DNA of 64,000 nucleotides from an uncultured Clostridia bacterium (GCA_937907605.1 CALCYI010000068.1:15267-79266); one strand, 5' to 3'. Shown: positions 38,696-47,696, numbered from the stretch's first letter. The notes: generated by a model not told the origin, from the sequence alone. A program made the numbers and translations.

Positions 38696-39772
38696 TTATA
38701 TTAATTCTGCTACTATACGATTCATTACGTCAAGCTTTTTCTCAATGTCCAAAGCGAGCTTAAGCTGTGCCCTCGTTCTTACTAAATTGTGCTCGGGGTA
38801 GTCGTATTTAAAGTACTTATTTCCGTTTAAATAATCCGTTAAAAACCTCATCGCAAGCTCAAGCGTCATTACGAGCGCGGACATCGCAAGCTTATCCGTT
38901 TCAGCCTCGGTAAGCTCCGCCTCGCTGAGATAGCCCCTTGCATATGCTTTGAAGTAATCCAAATCAAGATAGACCTTGCTTAAATCACGCTCGTCCTCGT
39001 CGGCGGGATTTGCGCCGTAGCGTATCGCGTCTCCGAAATCGTAAAGCGCACTGCCGGGCATAACGGTATCAAGGTCGATTACCGCAAGCGCCCTATCGGT
39101 CTGTTCGTCAAAAAGCACGTTATTAAGCTTAGTATCGTTATGCGTTACGCGAAGCGGAATTATGCCCTCATTGATAAGGTCTGAAATCACGCTCATATAA
39201 TGTCTTTTTGAAGTAATGAAGTCAATTTCCGCCCCGCAGTTTTCCCTTAATTCCTCGGGCGCGTTACTGAGCGCGGGCAGGAACTCGTTTTCGTATCTCC
39301 ATGCAGTATTGTGAAAATGAGGTATGGTTTCAAAAAGGCTCTCGGCGTTATAATCCTTTAGCATTTTCTGAAAGCGCCCGAACGCCGCGCCGCTCTTTTC
39401 AAAAAGCTCGGGCGTATCAGCTGCGTCGTAGCACACGCTGTTTTCTAAAAATCGGTATGCCCTCCATACCTCGCCGTCCTCGGTGGTAAGATACCTTTTT
39501 TTATCCTTTGTGTGAATGAAATGCAGGGTTTCGCGCTCAGGGTCTCCCTCGCTCTCTTCAATTTTACGGCGCAGAAAACGCGTGACGTTTATTATGTTAT
39601 CCATCAGCTTGTCGGGTTGTTTGAAAACGTACGTATTAATCTCCTGCAGCACATACTCTTTATCGGTATAATCAGCAATATACGTATTATTAATATGCCC
39701 TGCGCCGAAAGGTCTGATATCCCTCAGCGTTCCGTCAAAGAGGAAGCTGTCTGCGATTTTATTGATGTCCAT
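38696..39772 (-). CDS. NahK-like phosphotransferase (N-acetylhexosamine 1-kinase family)
   Basis: 358 residues from ATG 39772 (MDINKIADSF), preceded by AGAGGTGG. Aminoglycoside-phosphotransferase (APH) fold: glycine loop PFGAGHINNTY (~21-31), catalytic loop THNDTKLNN (Asp213) and metal loop VIDLDTVMPGSALYDFGDAIR (Asp233/235). The NDTKxNNVLFD plus DLDTVMPG combination matches NahK of the lacto-N-biose pathway, which makes N-acetylhexosamine 1-phosphate. Neighbouring GPH symporter supports a sugar role. The acceptor is inferred, not shown; no LNB phosphorylase is present here. Confidence 0.78.
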   Translation of the reverse strand: MDINKIADSFLFDGTLRDIRPFGAGHINNTYIADYTDKEYVLQEINTYVFKQPDKLMDNIINVTRFLRRKIEESEGDPERETLHFIHTKDKKRYLTTEDGEVWRAYRFLENSVCYDAADTPELFEKSGAAFGRFQKMLKDYNAESLFETIPHFHNTAWRYENEFLPALSNAPEELRENCGAEIDFITSKRHYMSVISDLINEGIIPLRVTHNDTKLNNVLFDEQTDRALAVIDLDTVMPGSALYDFGDAIRYGANPADEDERDLSKVYLDLDYFKAYARGYLSEAELTEAETDKLAMSALVMTLELAMRFLTDYLNGNKYFKYDYPEHNLVRTRAQLKLALDIEKKLDVMNRIVAELI

Positions 39773-39789
39773 AATTCCACCTCTAATTA

Positions 39790-39818
39790 ATAATAACACA
39801 AAAGAATAAATTTAGCAA
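39790..39818 (-). promoter_or_regulatory. promoter of NahK-like gene
   Basis: TTGCTA (39813-39818), 17 bp, TATTAT (39790-39795) on the minus strand. Confidence 0.55.
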
Positions 39819-39824
39819 TTATTA

Positions 39825-39853
39825 TTGAACTTACTTCCTTTTTATTGTAAAAT
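39825..39853 (+). promoter_or_regulatory. promoter of flavodiiron operon
   Basis: TTGAAC (39825-39830), 17 bp, TAAAAT (39848-39853), directly before an AAAGGAGGG ribosome binding site. Confidence 0.6.
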
Positions 39854-39876
39854 ATTAAAAAAGGAGGGAAACAATT

Positions 39877-41040
39877 ATGGACATTAAAATTTCAAGCGAT
39901 ATTAAATATATAGGCGTTAACGACTATGATATTGACCTTTTTGAGTCGCAGTATATGCTCGAAAACGGTATGGCGTATAACTCATATCTCATCCTTGACG
40001 AGAAGGTTGCGGTATGCGACGGCGTTGATAAAATCGCAGTCGACAGGTGGTTTGAAAACCTCCACAGAGAGCTTGACGGCATGACGCCCGATTACCTCAT
40101 TATCCACCATTTAGAGCCCGACCACAGCGCGAGCATAGATGCCTTCGCGGCTAAATACCCCGAGGCAAAGCTCGTTATGAGCGCAGGCGCGCTTAGAATG
40201 TATCCGCAGTTCTGCGATACCGATAAGGAGCGCGTAATTACCGTAAATGAAAAGGGTACTCTTGAGCTCGGCGCTCACACCCTCACCTTCTTCATGGCGC
40301 CGATGGTACACTGGCCTGAGGTTATGGTAAGCTATGATGATAAGGACGGCGTGCTCTTCTCTGCCGACGCTTTCGGAAAATTCGGCACGATTGACGCAGA
40401 CGAGGGCTGGAGCTGCGAAGCGAGAAGATACTATTTCAATATCGTCGGCAAATACGGCAAGCAGGTACAGGCGCTCTTAAAGAAAGCAGAGGCGCTTGAT
40501 ATAAAGACAATCTGTCCCCTTCACGGTCCCGTGCTTACGGACACGATACCCGAGGTTATAAGACTTTACAAGACCTGGTCAGCGTATGAACCAGAGAATA
40601 GGGGCGTATTCATCGCCGTTGCTTCAATCCACGGAAATACGCTTGAGGCTGCCGAAAAGATGAAGGAAATTCTTGAAGCAAAGGGCTGCCCGAGGGTTGC
40701 TATGGCTGACCTCTCGCGCGACGATATTGCGGAATGCGTTGAGGACGGCTTCCGTCACAGCGTTCTGCTCTGTATGGCGTCAAGCTACGACGGCGGAGTA
40801 TTTGCGCCAATGAGCGACTATCTCCACCACCTTGAGCACAAGGCGTTCCAAAACAGGAAGGTCGCGCTCGTTGAGAACACCTCCTGGGCGCCGAGCGCTA
40901 TACGCACTATGAAGGCAGAATTTGAAAAGATGAAGGATATTACAATCCTCGATAAGACCGTATCGATTAAAACAAGACTTACCGAGGATAATATAAGGGA
41001 GCTTGAGGAGCTCGCAGACCTCATTATTGAAAACGTTTAA
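39877..41040 (+). CDS. flavodiiron protein (FprA-type A-flavoprotein)
   Basis: 387 residues. The beta-lactamase-like diiron domain (1-235) has HLEPDH (His78, Glu80, Asp82, His83), His145 (MVHWPEV), Asp164 (SADAFG) and His216 (LHGP), a full ligand set. The flavodoxin domain (~240-387) begins at FIAVASIHGNT. Clostridial FprA reduces O2 to water (or NO) and protects anaerobes. It usually receives electrons from rubredoxin. The next gene is a flavin reductase, which supports this electron chain. Start follows AGGAGGG. Confidence 0.93.
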   Translation: MDIKISSDIKYIGVNDYDIDLFESQYMLENGMAYNSYLILDEKVAVCDGVDKIAVDRWFENLHRELDGMTPDYLIIHHLEPDHSASIDAFAAKYPEAKLVMSAGALRMYPQFCDTDKERVITVNEKGTLELGAHTLTFFMAPMVHWPEVMVSYDDKDGVLFSADAFGKFGTIDADEGWSCEARRYYFNIVGKYGKQVQALLKKAEALDIKTICPLHGPVLTDTIPEVIRLYKTWSAYEPENRGVFIAVASIHGNTLEAAEKMKEILEAKGCPRVAMADLSRDDIAECVEDGFRHSVLLCMASSYDGGVFAPMSDYLHHLEHKAFQNRKVALVENTSWAPSAIRTMKAEFEKMKDITILDKTVSIKTRLTEDNIRELEELADLIIENV

Positions 41041-41051
41041 GGAGTGAAAAT

Positions 41052-41555
41052 ATGAACAACTGGGCATTTACCAAGCTTTCCTACGGAGTATATGTTGCGA
41101 CAAGCTGGGCTGACGGCGGAAAGCCTACGGGCTGCATTGCTAATTCAGCAATGCAGGTAACCTCCTCCCCCGCAACGATAGCAATAAGCATAAACCACGA
41201 TAACTTCACAAACGAGTGTATAAAAAGTTGCGCCAGGTTCGCTGTAAACATTCTCGGCGAAAACAGCGACCCCGCAATAATCGGGAACTTCGGGTTCAGA
41301 AGCGGCAGGGACTTCGACAAATTCGCCGAAAAGCCCGAGCTGCGCGACTTCCTTCCGATAGTTGACGGCGCGATTGCATACATCGCCTGTAAGGTTATCG
41401 ACACTATGGAGAGCGAAACGCACACGGTATTTTTAGGCGAGGTTATCGGGGCTGAAATTCTCAGCGACGACGAGCCGATGACCTACGCGTATTATCACAA
41501 GGTTATAAAAGGCAAGGCGCCGAAAAACGCGCCGACTTATATTGAAGAAAAGTAA
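41052..41555 (+). CDS. flavin reductase-like FMN-binding protein
   Basis: 167 residues of the flavoredoxin / split-barrel flavin reductase family: FTKLSYGVYVATSW, GCIANSAMQVTSSPATIAIS and the ACKVIDTMESETHTVFLGEV core. In related clostridial high-molecular-weight rubredoxins this domain is followed, after a Lys-Ala-Pro-Pro-like linker, by a rubredoxin. Here the protein ends at KGKAPKNAPTYIEEK, so only the linker survives and no Cys-rich domain follows. It probably passes electrons from NAD(P)H to the flavodiiron protein, perhaps with a rubredoxin encoded elsewhere. Start follows GGAG. Confidence 0.87.
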   Translation: MNNWAFTKLSYGVYVATSWADGGKPTGCIANSAMQVTSSPATIAISINHDNFTNECIKSCARFAVNILGENSDPAIIGNFGFRSGRDFDKFAEKPELRDFLPIVDGAIAYIACKVIDTMESETHTVFLGEVIGAEILSDDEPMTYAYYHKVIKGKAPKNAPTYIEEK

Positions 41556-41563
41556 GTGATATA

Positions 41564-42502
41564 ATGCTGTATCAGATAAGAGAAAACCCCGTTAAAATCG
41601 GCATAAACGAGATTGACGAGGGCTATATTACGGCGGGCTACGTTACCGCGGAGCAGCTCCAGGAAATAGGCGGAGCGCTCGGCTTTGCGCAGTCCACCAT
41701 AGACGCGTGCAGGAGCGCAAACAAGCACTTCCGCTCGGGAGTTGAGGTATACGACGATTATACCTTTACGGAGCTTCGCATAATCAACCCCAACGATAAG
41801 CGAAACCGCGAGGACTGCGTTGCGCTTTATATCAAGAAAAACCTTATTATCGTAGTTGACGTTGAGGACTACGACTCCTCAACCAAGAATAAATTTATGG
41901 CTGCGGTAAACCGTTTCAGCTACAAAAACGCAACGCTTGAAAAAATCATATACGCCTTTTTCGACTCTCTTATTGCGAACGATTTTAAATACATTGAGGA
42001 CAAGGGTAACGAGATAACGGAGCTAGAGGAGGACGTGCTCAAGGAGAACACCGACGAGGATTTCAACCTTGATATGCTCCACCTCAAAAAAGAGCTGCTC
42101 CGCCTTCACAATTACTATGAACAGCTACTCGACATAACCGACGCTATCGAGGAAAATGAGAACGATATTTTCGACTCCGAGGACGACCTTAGGTATATCG
42201 CCAACCTCGGTTTGAAGATAACACGTCTGCGCGAGGACGCGGACTCGCTTTCAAGCTCCGTTACGCACCTCCAGGACGCATACTCCTCCTTTCTTGATTT
42301 AAAGCTCAATAACACTATGAAGCTCTTTACGGTTATCACGAGCATATTTTTCCCGCTCACCTTAATCGTAGGCTGGTACGGAATGAATTTTCAGTCAATG
42401 CCGGAGTTCGCGTGGAAGTACGGCTACGTTTTCGTAATTGCACTTTCTGTAACGGTAGTATCGGTATTACTTATAATAGGCAAAAGAAAGAAATGGTTTT
42501 AA
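41564..42502 (+). CDS. corA: CorA family divalent cation transporter
   Basis: 312 residues. A large N-terminal cytoplasmic funnel domain with an acidic helix bundle (ITELEEDVLKENTDED) is followed by two C-terminal helices (~248-270 and ~283-305). The pore signature is YGMNF between them, the invariant GMN of Mg2+/Co2+ channels. The start 9 bp after the flavin reductase gene implies co-transcription with the flavodiiron operon, an unexplained pairing. The family is certain, but Mg2+ versus other cations is inferred. Confidence 0.9.
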   Translation: MLYQIRENPVKIGINEIDEGYITAGYVTAEQLQEIGGALGFAQSTIDACRSANKHFRSGVEVYDDYTFTELRIINPNDKRNREDCVALYIKKNLIIVVDVEDYDSSTKNKFMAAVNRFSYKNATLEKIIYAFFDSLIANDFKYIEDKGNEITELEEDVLKENTDEDFNLDMLHLKKELLRLHNYYEQLLDITDAIEENENDIFDSEDDLRYIANLGLKITRLREDADSLSSSVTHLQDAYSSFLDLKLNNTMKLFTVITSIFFPLTLIVGWYGMNFQSMPEFAWKYGYVFVIALSVTVVSVLLIIGKRKKWF

Positions 42503-42505
42503 ACT

Positions 42506-43498
42506 ATGAATACACTTGACGGAAGAAGATATATTCCCTATGAGGAGAGAACGGGTAACGAATCCGTAGTATATTTTACTCGCGATTTATCGCCGGAGGG
42601 ACTTCTTAAAATATACAGGAAAGTAAGCGCAAATATTACGGGCAAGGTAGGTATCAAGCTCCACACGGGCGAAAAGAACGGACCGAATATTATTCCTCGC
42701 CCGTGGGTTAAGGCGCTTGTTGAAAAGGAGCTGCCCGACGCTTCAATAGTTGAAACTAATACCTACTATGAGGGCGACCGCTACACTACCGAGCAGCACA
42801 GGGAAACCCTAAAGATAAACGGCTGGACCTTCTGCAACGTTGATATTATGGACGAGGACGGTACGGTAGCGCTTCCCGTAAAGGACGGAAAGTGGTTTTC
42901 AGAAATGTATATGGGTAAAAATATTCTCAGTTACGATTCGCTCCTCGTGCTCACCCACTTTAAAGGACATATGATGGGCGGCTTCGGCGGTTCTAATAAG
43001 AATATCGGCATAGGCTGCGCCGACGGCAGAATAGGCAAAAAGATGATTCACACCGCCAAGGGCTCAAGCGATATGTGGAGCATTGCCGAGGAGGAGCTTA
43101 TGGAGAGGATTTCCGAAAGCTCAAAGGCAACCGTTGACCATTTTGGCAAAAGCATTACGTTTATTAACGTGCTCCGTAATATGTCGGTATCCTGCGACTG
43201 CGAGGGCTGCGCAGCAATGCCCGTAGTTACGCCGAATATCGGTATACTTGCGTCCACCGATATCTGTGCGGTAGACACCGCTTCAATCGACCTCGTTTAC
43301 GCGCTTGACGAGCGCGACCATGCAGACCTTGTTGAGCGTATCCAGACCCGCCACGGCCACCGTCAGCTTTCATATATGAAGGAGCTCGGTATGGGTAACG
43401 ATAAATACGTACTAATCGACCTCGATAACAACGAAACGCGTATTTACCCGAAGGACGCGGTAAAGAACGTAATCCCCTTTGACGAGGATAACAGATAA
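42506..43498 (+). CDS. DUF362 domain-containing protein
   Basis: 330 residues, soluble. DUF362 core: KVGIKLHTGEKNGPNIIPRPW, THFKGHMMGGFGGSNKNIGIG and the CDCEGCAAMPVVTPNIGILASTDICAVDTASIDLV segment. DUF362 proteins are often linked to Fe-S proteins and ferredoxin domains. This one has no CxxCxxC ferredoxin motif but keeps a three-Cys CDCEGC cluster that could bind metal. It is last in the operon with the flavodiiron, flavin reductase and CorA genes, only 3 bp after corA, with no clear ribosome binding site. Function unknown. Confidence 0.85.
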   Translation: MNTLDGRRYIPYEERTGNESVVYFTRDLSPEGLLKIYRKVSANITGKVGIKLHTGEKNGPNIIPRPWVKALVEKELPDASIVETNTYYEGDRYTTEQHRETLKINGWTFCNVDIMDEDGTVALPVKDGKWFSEMYMGKNILSYDSLLVLTHFKGHMMGGFGGSNKNIGIGCADGRIGKKMIHTAKGSSDMWSIAEEELMERISESSKATVDHFGKSITFINVLRNMSVSCDCEGCAAMPVVTPNIGILASTDICAVDTASIDLVYALDERDHADLVERIQTRHGHRQLSYMKELGMGNDKYVLIDLDNNETRIYPKDAVKNVIPFDEDNR

Positions 43499-43513
43499 AA
43501 AATAACAACAAAA

Positions 43514-43546
43514 GAAAAATCTCGGATTTAATCCGAGATTTTTTAT
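43514..43546. terminator. bidirectional terminator
   Basis: AAAAATCTCGGAT and ATCCGAGATTTTT around TTA, serving the converging DUF362 and purD genes. Confidence 0.88.
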
Positions 43547-44817
43547 TATGCTTTAAGCGCCCTCTGTCCTATGTCCTTTCGGTAGTGTGCGTTTTCAAAA
43601 TGAATTTTGCTAACTCCGTCATAGGCTTTATCGAGCGCTTCGGGAAGCGTATCGCCGAGCGCGGTTACGCCGAGCACGCGTCCGCCCGCGGTAACGAGCT
43701 TTCCGCCGTCAAGCTTCGTGCCTGCGTGATAAACCGTAACTCCGTCAAGGTTTCCGTCCTCAAGTCCCGTAATTTCAAGCCCTTTCGGGTAAGACTTCGG
43801 ATAACCGCCCGACGCCATGATTACGCAGGCGCACGCCCTTTCGTCCCATTCGATTTTGAGGTCTGAGAGAGTGCCGCTATTAATCGCCTCGAAAATGTCG
43901 ACAATATCCGTCTTAAGCCTCGGGAGCACTACCTGGGTTTCGGGGTCGCCAAAGCGGCAGTTATACTCGATTACCTTCGGTCCCTTGGGAGTTATCATAA
44001 GCCCGAAGTAGAGACAGCCCTTAAAGGTTCTGCTCTCGGCGTTCATAGCGTTAATGGTCGGAAGGAAGATTTTTTCCATACATTCCCTTGCAACCTCGTC
44101 GGTGTAATACGGGTTAGGGGATACTGTGCCCATACCGCCGGTATTGAGCCCCTTATCGCCGTCAAGCGCTCTTTTATGGTCCATTGAGGAAACCATGGGC
44201 TTTACGCATTTTCCGTCAGTAAAAGCGAGCACGGACACCTCAGGGCCCGTGAGGAATTCCTCAACGACTACTTTATTACCGCTTGCGCCGAAGATTTTAT
44301 CCTCCATAATTTCCTTAACGCCCGCTACTGCTTCGTCAAGATTTTCGGGGATAATAACGCCCTTACCGAGCGCGAGTCCGTCAGCCTTGATAACCGTCGG
44401 AAATTCGTTTTTCTCCTTAATATAGCTGATTACGTCGGCAGGGTTGTCGAACACCTTATAATCCGCGGTAGGTATGCCGTATTTAAGCATCAAGTTTTTA
44501 GAAAAGACCTTGCTGCCCTCAATTATAGCCGCGGCTTTATTAGGTCCAAAGGTCTTAAAGCCCTCAGCATTCAGCGCGTCGACCATACCGAGCACGAGCG
44601 GGTCGTCGGGCGCTACGACTACGAAATCAGCCCTGATTTCCTTAGCAAGATTAACTATTCCGTCGATATCGGTTGCTCCGACGTTGAAGCACTCCGCGTC
44701 GTACGAAATACCGCCGTTGCCGGGAGCGCAGGCAATATAGTCAACCCTCGGGGATTCCTTTATTTTTTTAATCAGCGCGTGCTCACGTCCGCCTGAGCCT
44801 ACTACTAATACTCTCAT
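43546..44817 (-). CDS. purD: phosphoribosylamine--glycine ligase
   Basis: 423 residues, ATP-grasp fold. It opens VLVVGSGGREHALIKKI, has GLALGKGVIIP and the late EYNCRFGDPETQVVLPRL catalytic segment. It joins phosphoribosylamine and glycine to form GAR, the second step of purine synthesis. Start 44817 follows AGGTGAT, which overlaps the stop of the upstream purO-like gene. The last gene of the operon. Confidence 0.96.
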   Translation of the reverse strand: MRVLVVGSGGREHALIKKIKESPRVDYIACAPGNGGISYDAECFNVGATDIDGIVNLAKEIRADFVVVAPDDPLVLGMVDALNAEGFKTFGPNKAAAIIEGSKVFSKNLMLKYGIPTADYKVFDNPADVISYIKEKNEFPTVIKADGLALGKGVIIPENLDEAVAGVKEIMEDKIFGASGNKVVVEEFLTGPEVSVLAFTDGKCVKPMVSSMDHKRALDGDKGLNTGGMGTVSPNPYYTDEVARECMEKIFLPTINAMNAESRTFKGCLYFGLMITPKGPKVIEYNCRFGDPETQVVLPRLKTDIVDIFEAINSGTLSDLKIEWDERACACVIMASGGYPKSYPKGLEITGLEDGNLDGVTVYHAGTKLDGGKLVTAGGRVLGVTALGDTLPEALDKAYDGVSKIHFENAHYRKDIGQRALKA

Positions 44818-44825
44818 ATAATCAC

Positions 44826-45530
44826 CTATGCGTTTTTGTTTATTATACGGGTTTCCTCTTCGCCGGTTTCAAGGTCGATAAAGCGGGTGAAGAGCGATAC
44901 CTTGTTGTCCTCGTTAAGATTAGTCCATACCATATCGGTAAACGCGTCGATATCTTCAATATCAATTCTTACGGGCGTCGGCTCGCCCTCAAAGGAGGGT
45001 ATCGGATTACCATCGCATTTATAGGTATGAAGGAAGTGCCCAAGCCCTGCGTGAGCGGGGTATTCAAAGAAATATCTTACGCACTCGGGAGAGCCCATAT
45101 TCGACTTTAAGATAGACATATTATAGTCGCCGTTCGGCTTAAGAACCGCGGAAATCCTCGGTGTGTAGTTCGGCGCGTCGTCCTCGTACTCCCTCGTTAA
45201 AAGCGCGTGGCGGTAGCAGTGACCTTCCTTCATAAAATCATAGATAGTGTCGGTCTGGTCGCCGTTGGTTACAATGGTCTTACCGTCGAGCTTCAATACG
45301 GGATTGTATATGATGAGGTGCGGGTCGACCATTTTGCTCTCGTCAAAAGCCTTAGTCCTTATGCCGCCTCTGCCGTTATCCTCGAAAATTCTGTTCCTTG
45401 AATTAACGCTTCTTCCCATAATGAAATACGCGATAACCGCCTTTTTGCCGCTCTCGGTTTTGCCGATTACGATACCTCTGCCGGGGTAAGTGTTGGTATT
45501 AAGCTCGGTTGCAAGTGATTTTATTTCCAT
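44826..45530 (-). CDS. purO: stand-alone IMP cyclohydrolase (PurO family)
   Basis: 234 residues from ATG 45530 (MEIKSLATELNTNTYPGRGIV), preceded by GAGGTGTG. The NTYPGRGIVIGKT opening, MGRSVNSRNRIF and PNYTPRISAV segments are those of the IMP cyclohydrolase family first known from archaea (PurO), which closes FAICAR to IMP. It is unrelated to the bifunctional PurH usual in bacteria. It lies between purN and purD, where clostridial operons often carry purH. A separate AICAR formyltransferase must exist elsewhere. The assignment is by sequence pattern from memory. Confidence 0.83.
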   Translation of the reverse strand: MEIKSLATELNTNTYPGRGIVIGKTESGKKAVIAYFIMGRSVNSRNRIFEDNGRGGIRTKAFDESKMVDPHLIIYNPVLKLDGKTIVTNGDQTDTIYDFMKEGHCYRHALLTREYEDDAPNYTPRISAVLKPNGDYNMSILKSNMGSPECVRYFFEYPAHAGLGHFLHTYKCDGNPIPSFEGEPTPVRIDIEDIDAFTDMVWTNLNEDNKVSLFTRFIDLETGEEETRIINKNA

Positions 45531-45538
45531 AACACACC

Positions 45539-46162
45539 TCATAATATTTCTGTTTTGTTGCCGTTTATTCTTATTCTGTCCTCACAGAAAAGGGATACCG
45601 CCTTCGGCAGAATTTCCCACTCCGCCTGGCGCATTACGCGGTACTGGAGGATATCCTCGTTGTCGCCCTCCTGAATTTCAACCGCCTTTTGAAGTATAAT
45701 CGCGCCGCCGTCGGTAATCTCATTTACGAAATGTACGGTTGCGCCCGTAACCTTCATACCCGATTCAAGCACGGCGGTATGCACTTTCTTTCCGTAAAAG
45801 CCGTCGCCGCAGAAAAGCGGAATAAGGCTCGGATGAACGTTGATAATACGGTTTGAATACTCTCTTACTACGTCCTCTCCGAGAATTGAAAGGAAGCCTG
45901 CAAGCACGATTAAATCAATCTTCTTTCCGCGAAGGGCGTTCAGAATTGCACGGTCGTAATCCTCCCTTGAGGAGTATGCCCTTCTGCTCACAACAACTCT
46001 TTCTATTCCCGCGTTTTTAGCTCTCTGGAGAGCGTAGGCGTTCTCGCTTGAAGAAAGGACAAGCACAATTTTACCGTCCTTTATCTCGCCGCGCTTCTGA
46101 GCGTCGATAAGCGCCTGGAGGTTAGTTCCTCCGCCCGAAACGAAAACCGCTATTTTTTTCAT
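45539..46162 (-). CDS. purN: phosphoribosylglycinamide formyltransferase
   Basis: 207 residues. GGGTNLQALIDA at the N-terminus, catalytic Asn-His in NVHPSLIPLF and Asp in EITDGGAIIL are all present. It transfers formyl from 10-formyl-THF to GAR. Its ATG overlaps the TGA of purM by 4 bp (ATGA), and the next gene's ribosome binding site lies at its stop, so translation is coupled through the operon. Confidence 0.95.
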   Translation of the reverse strand: MKKIAVFVSGGGTNLQALIDAQKRGEIKDGKIVLVLSSSENAYALQRAKNAGIERVVVSRRAYSSREDYDRAILNALRGKKIDLIVLAGFLSILGEDVVREYSNRIINVHPSLIPLFCGDGFYGKKVHTAVLESGMKVTGATVHFVNEITDGGAIILQKAVEIQEGDNEDILQYRVMRQAEWEILPKAVSLFCEDRIRINGNKTEIL

Positions 46163-47196
46163 ATAAGGTCAACTCCCTTTTCGCCGTTTCTTATCTCGCC
46201 TATAATCTTTGCCCTTTCGCCCGAGGCGTTCAGTATTCTTACCGCCTCGTCGGCTCTGTCGCCGTCAACGGCAATAACGAGCCCCGTGCCCATATTAAAG
46301 GTATTAAACATATCCCTTTCGGGTATATTTCCCGTTTTTTTAATAAGGTCAAATATCGGAAGACTGAAACATTTATCCTTTTCAATTACCGCGAGCGTGT
46401 TTTCGTTTAACATTCTCGGCACGTTCTCATAAAAGCCGCCGCCCGTGATATGAGAAATCGCGTTAACCCGAATGCTCTCCATAAGGGAAAGCAGGGGCTT
46501 AACATAAATCCTCGTAGGCGTGATAAGCTCCTCGCCGAGCGTGCTGCCGAGCTCGTCGTAGTATACCTTAATAGTATCTTCGTTTATGTTGAACACCTTG
46601 CGGATAAGCGAAAAGCCGTTTGAATGAATACCCGAGGAGGCTACGCCGATAAGCGCATCGCCCGCCTTTAAATGCTCGCCCGAAACGAGCTTATCCTTTT
46701 CGCCGATACCAACGGTAAAGCCCGCAAGGTCATAATCGTCATCAGCCATAATGCCGGGGTGCTCTGCGGTTTCACCGCCGACAAGCGCACAGCCCGAAAG
46801 CACGCAGCCGTCCGCCACGCCCTTTACTATCTCGGCTATTTTCTCGGGATAGTTTTTTCCGCAGGCGATATAATCAAGGAAGAAAAGCGGCTTAGCGCCC
46901 GAGCATGCAACGTCGTTTACACACATCGCAACGCAGTCGATACCGATAGTATCGTGCTTGTCCATAAGCTGAGCCAGCTTGATTTTAGTACCTACGCCGT
47001 CCGTTCCCGAAACGAGAACGGGTTCTTTATATTCACCCGTAGGTAATTCAAACATACCGCCGAAGCCGCCGATACCTCCGATTACGCCCGGGATTACAGT
47101 CTTTTTAACATGAGCCTTGATAAGCTCAACGGATTCGTATCCCGCAGTTACGTCAACGCCCGCTGCGGCATAGCTTTCGCTAAAGCTCTTTTGCAT
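46159..47196 (-). CDS. purM: phosphoribosylformylglycinamidine cyclo-ligase
   Basis: 345 residues with the PurM/ThiL ATP-binding fold: SGTDGVGTKIKLAQ, CVNDVACSGAKPLFFLDY, GGETAEHPG and HITGGGFYENVPR. It closes FGAM to AIR. Start 47196 follows GGAG from the end of purE. It overlaps purN by 4 bp. Confidence 0.96.
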   Translation of the reverse strand: MQKSFSESYAAAGVDVTAGYESVELIKAHVKKTVIPGVIGGIGGFGGMFELPTGEYKEPVLVSGTDGVGTKIKLAQLMDKHDTIGIDCVAMCVNDVACSGAKPLFFLDYIACGKNYPEKIAEIVKGVADGCVLSGCALVGGETAEHPGIMADDDYDLAGFTVGIGEKDKLVSGEHLKAGDALIGVASSGIHSNGFSLIRKVFNINEDTIKVYYDELGSTLGEELITPTRIYVKPLLSLMESIRVNAISHITGGGFYENVPRMLNENTLAVIEKDKCFSLPIFDLIKKTGNIPERDMFNTFNMGTGLVIAVDGDRADEAVRILNASGERAKIIGEIRNGEKGVDLI

Positions 47197-47198
47197 AA

Positions 47199-47696
47199 TT
47201 ACAGCTCCTTAATTTTGTCCTGAAGCGCCGCGTCCTTTGCTTCAACCTGCGCCGCCATATCTTTTCTCATTTCTATAAGCTTAGCCTGAAGCTCAATGTT
47301 ACTTACGGCGAGAATTTCAGCCGCAAGGAGCGCCGCGTTCTTGCCCGCGTTAATGCCGACTGTCGCAACGGGGATTCCCGGTGGCATCATAACCGAGGAC
47401 AAAAGTGCGTCCATACCGTCAAGCACCTTGGAGGAGCAAGGAATCGCGATAACGGGAAGCGTAGTTGAAGCGGCAAGCACACCGCCGAGGTGAGCCGCCA
47501 TTCCAGCCGCCGCAATTATAACGCCGAAGCCGTTTTGAATAGCGTTTTTTGAAAATTCGTGCGCCGCCTCGGGAGTTCTGTGAGCGGACATAACCCTTAC
47601 CTCAGTTTCAATACCGAGCGCCTTTAACTGTTTAATCGCGCCTTCAACAACGGGTAAATCCGAATCGGAGCCCATAATGATAGCAACCTTTTTCAT
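47199..47696 (-). CDS. purE: N5-carboxyaminoimidazole ribonucleotide mutase
   Basis: 165 residues from ATG 47696 (MKKVAIIMGSDSD), preceded by TAGGAGGA; codons upstream are leader. GSDSDLP and MSAHRTPE, with the catalytic His, mark class I PurE, which rearranges N5-CAIR to CAIR and normally needs PurK. Neither purK nor purC is in the window. The first gene of the operon. Confidence 0.95.
   Translation of the reverse strand: MKKVAIIMGSDSDLPVVEGAIKQLKALGIETEVRVMSAHRTPEAAHEFSKNAIQNGFGVIIAAAGMAAHLGGVLAASTTLPVIAIPCSSKVLDGMDALLSSVMMPPGIPVATVGINAGKNAALLAAEILAVSNIELQAKLIEMRKDMAAQVEAKDAALQDKIKEL

Noticed and set aside
40111..40311. Small minus-strand frames opposite the flavodiiron gene
   Set aside because: Antisense shadows of a gene with full catalytic motifs. 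No independent signals.
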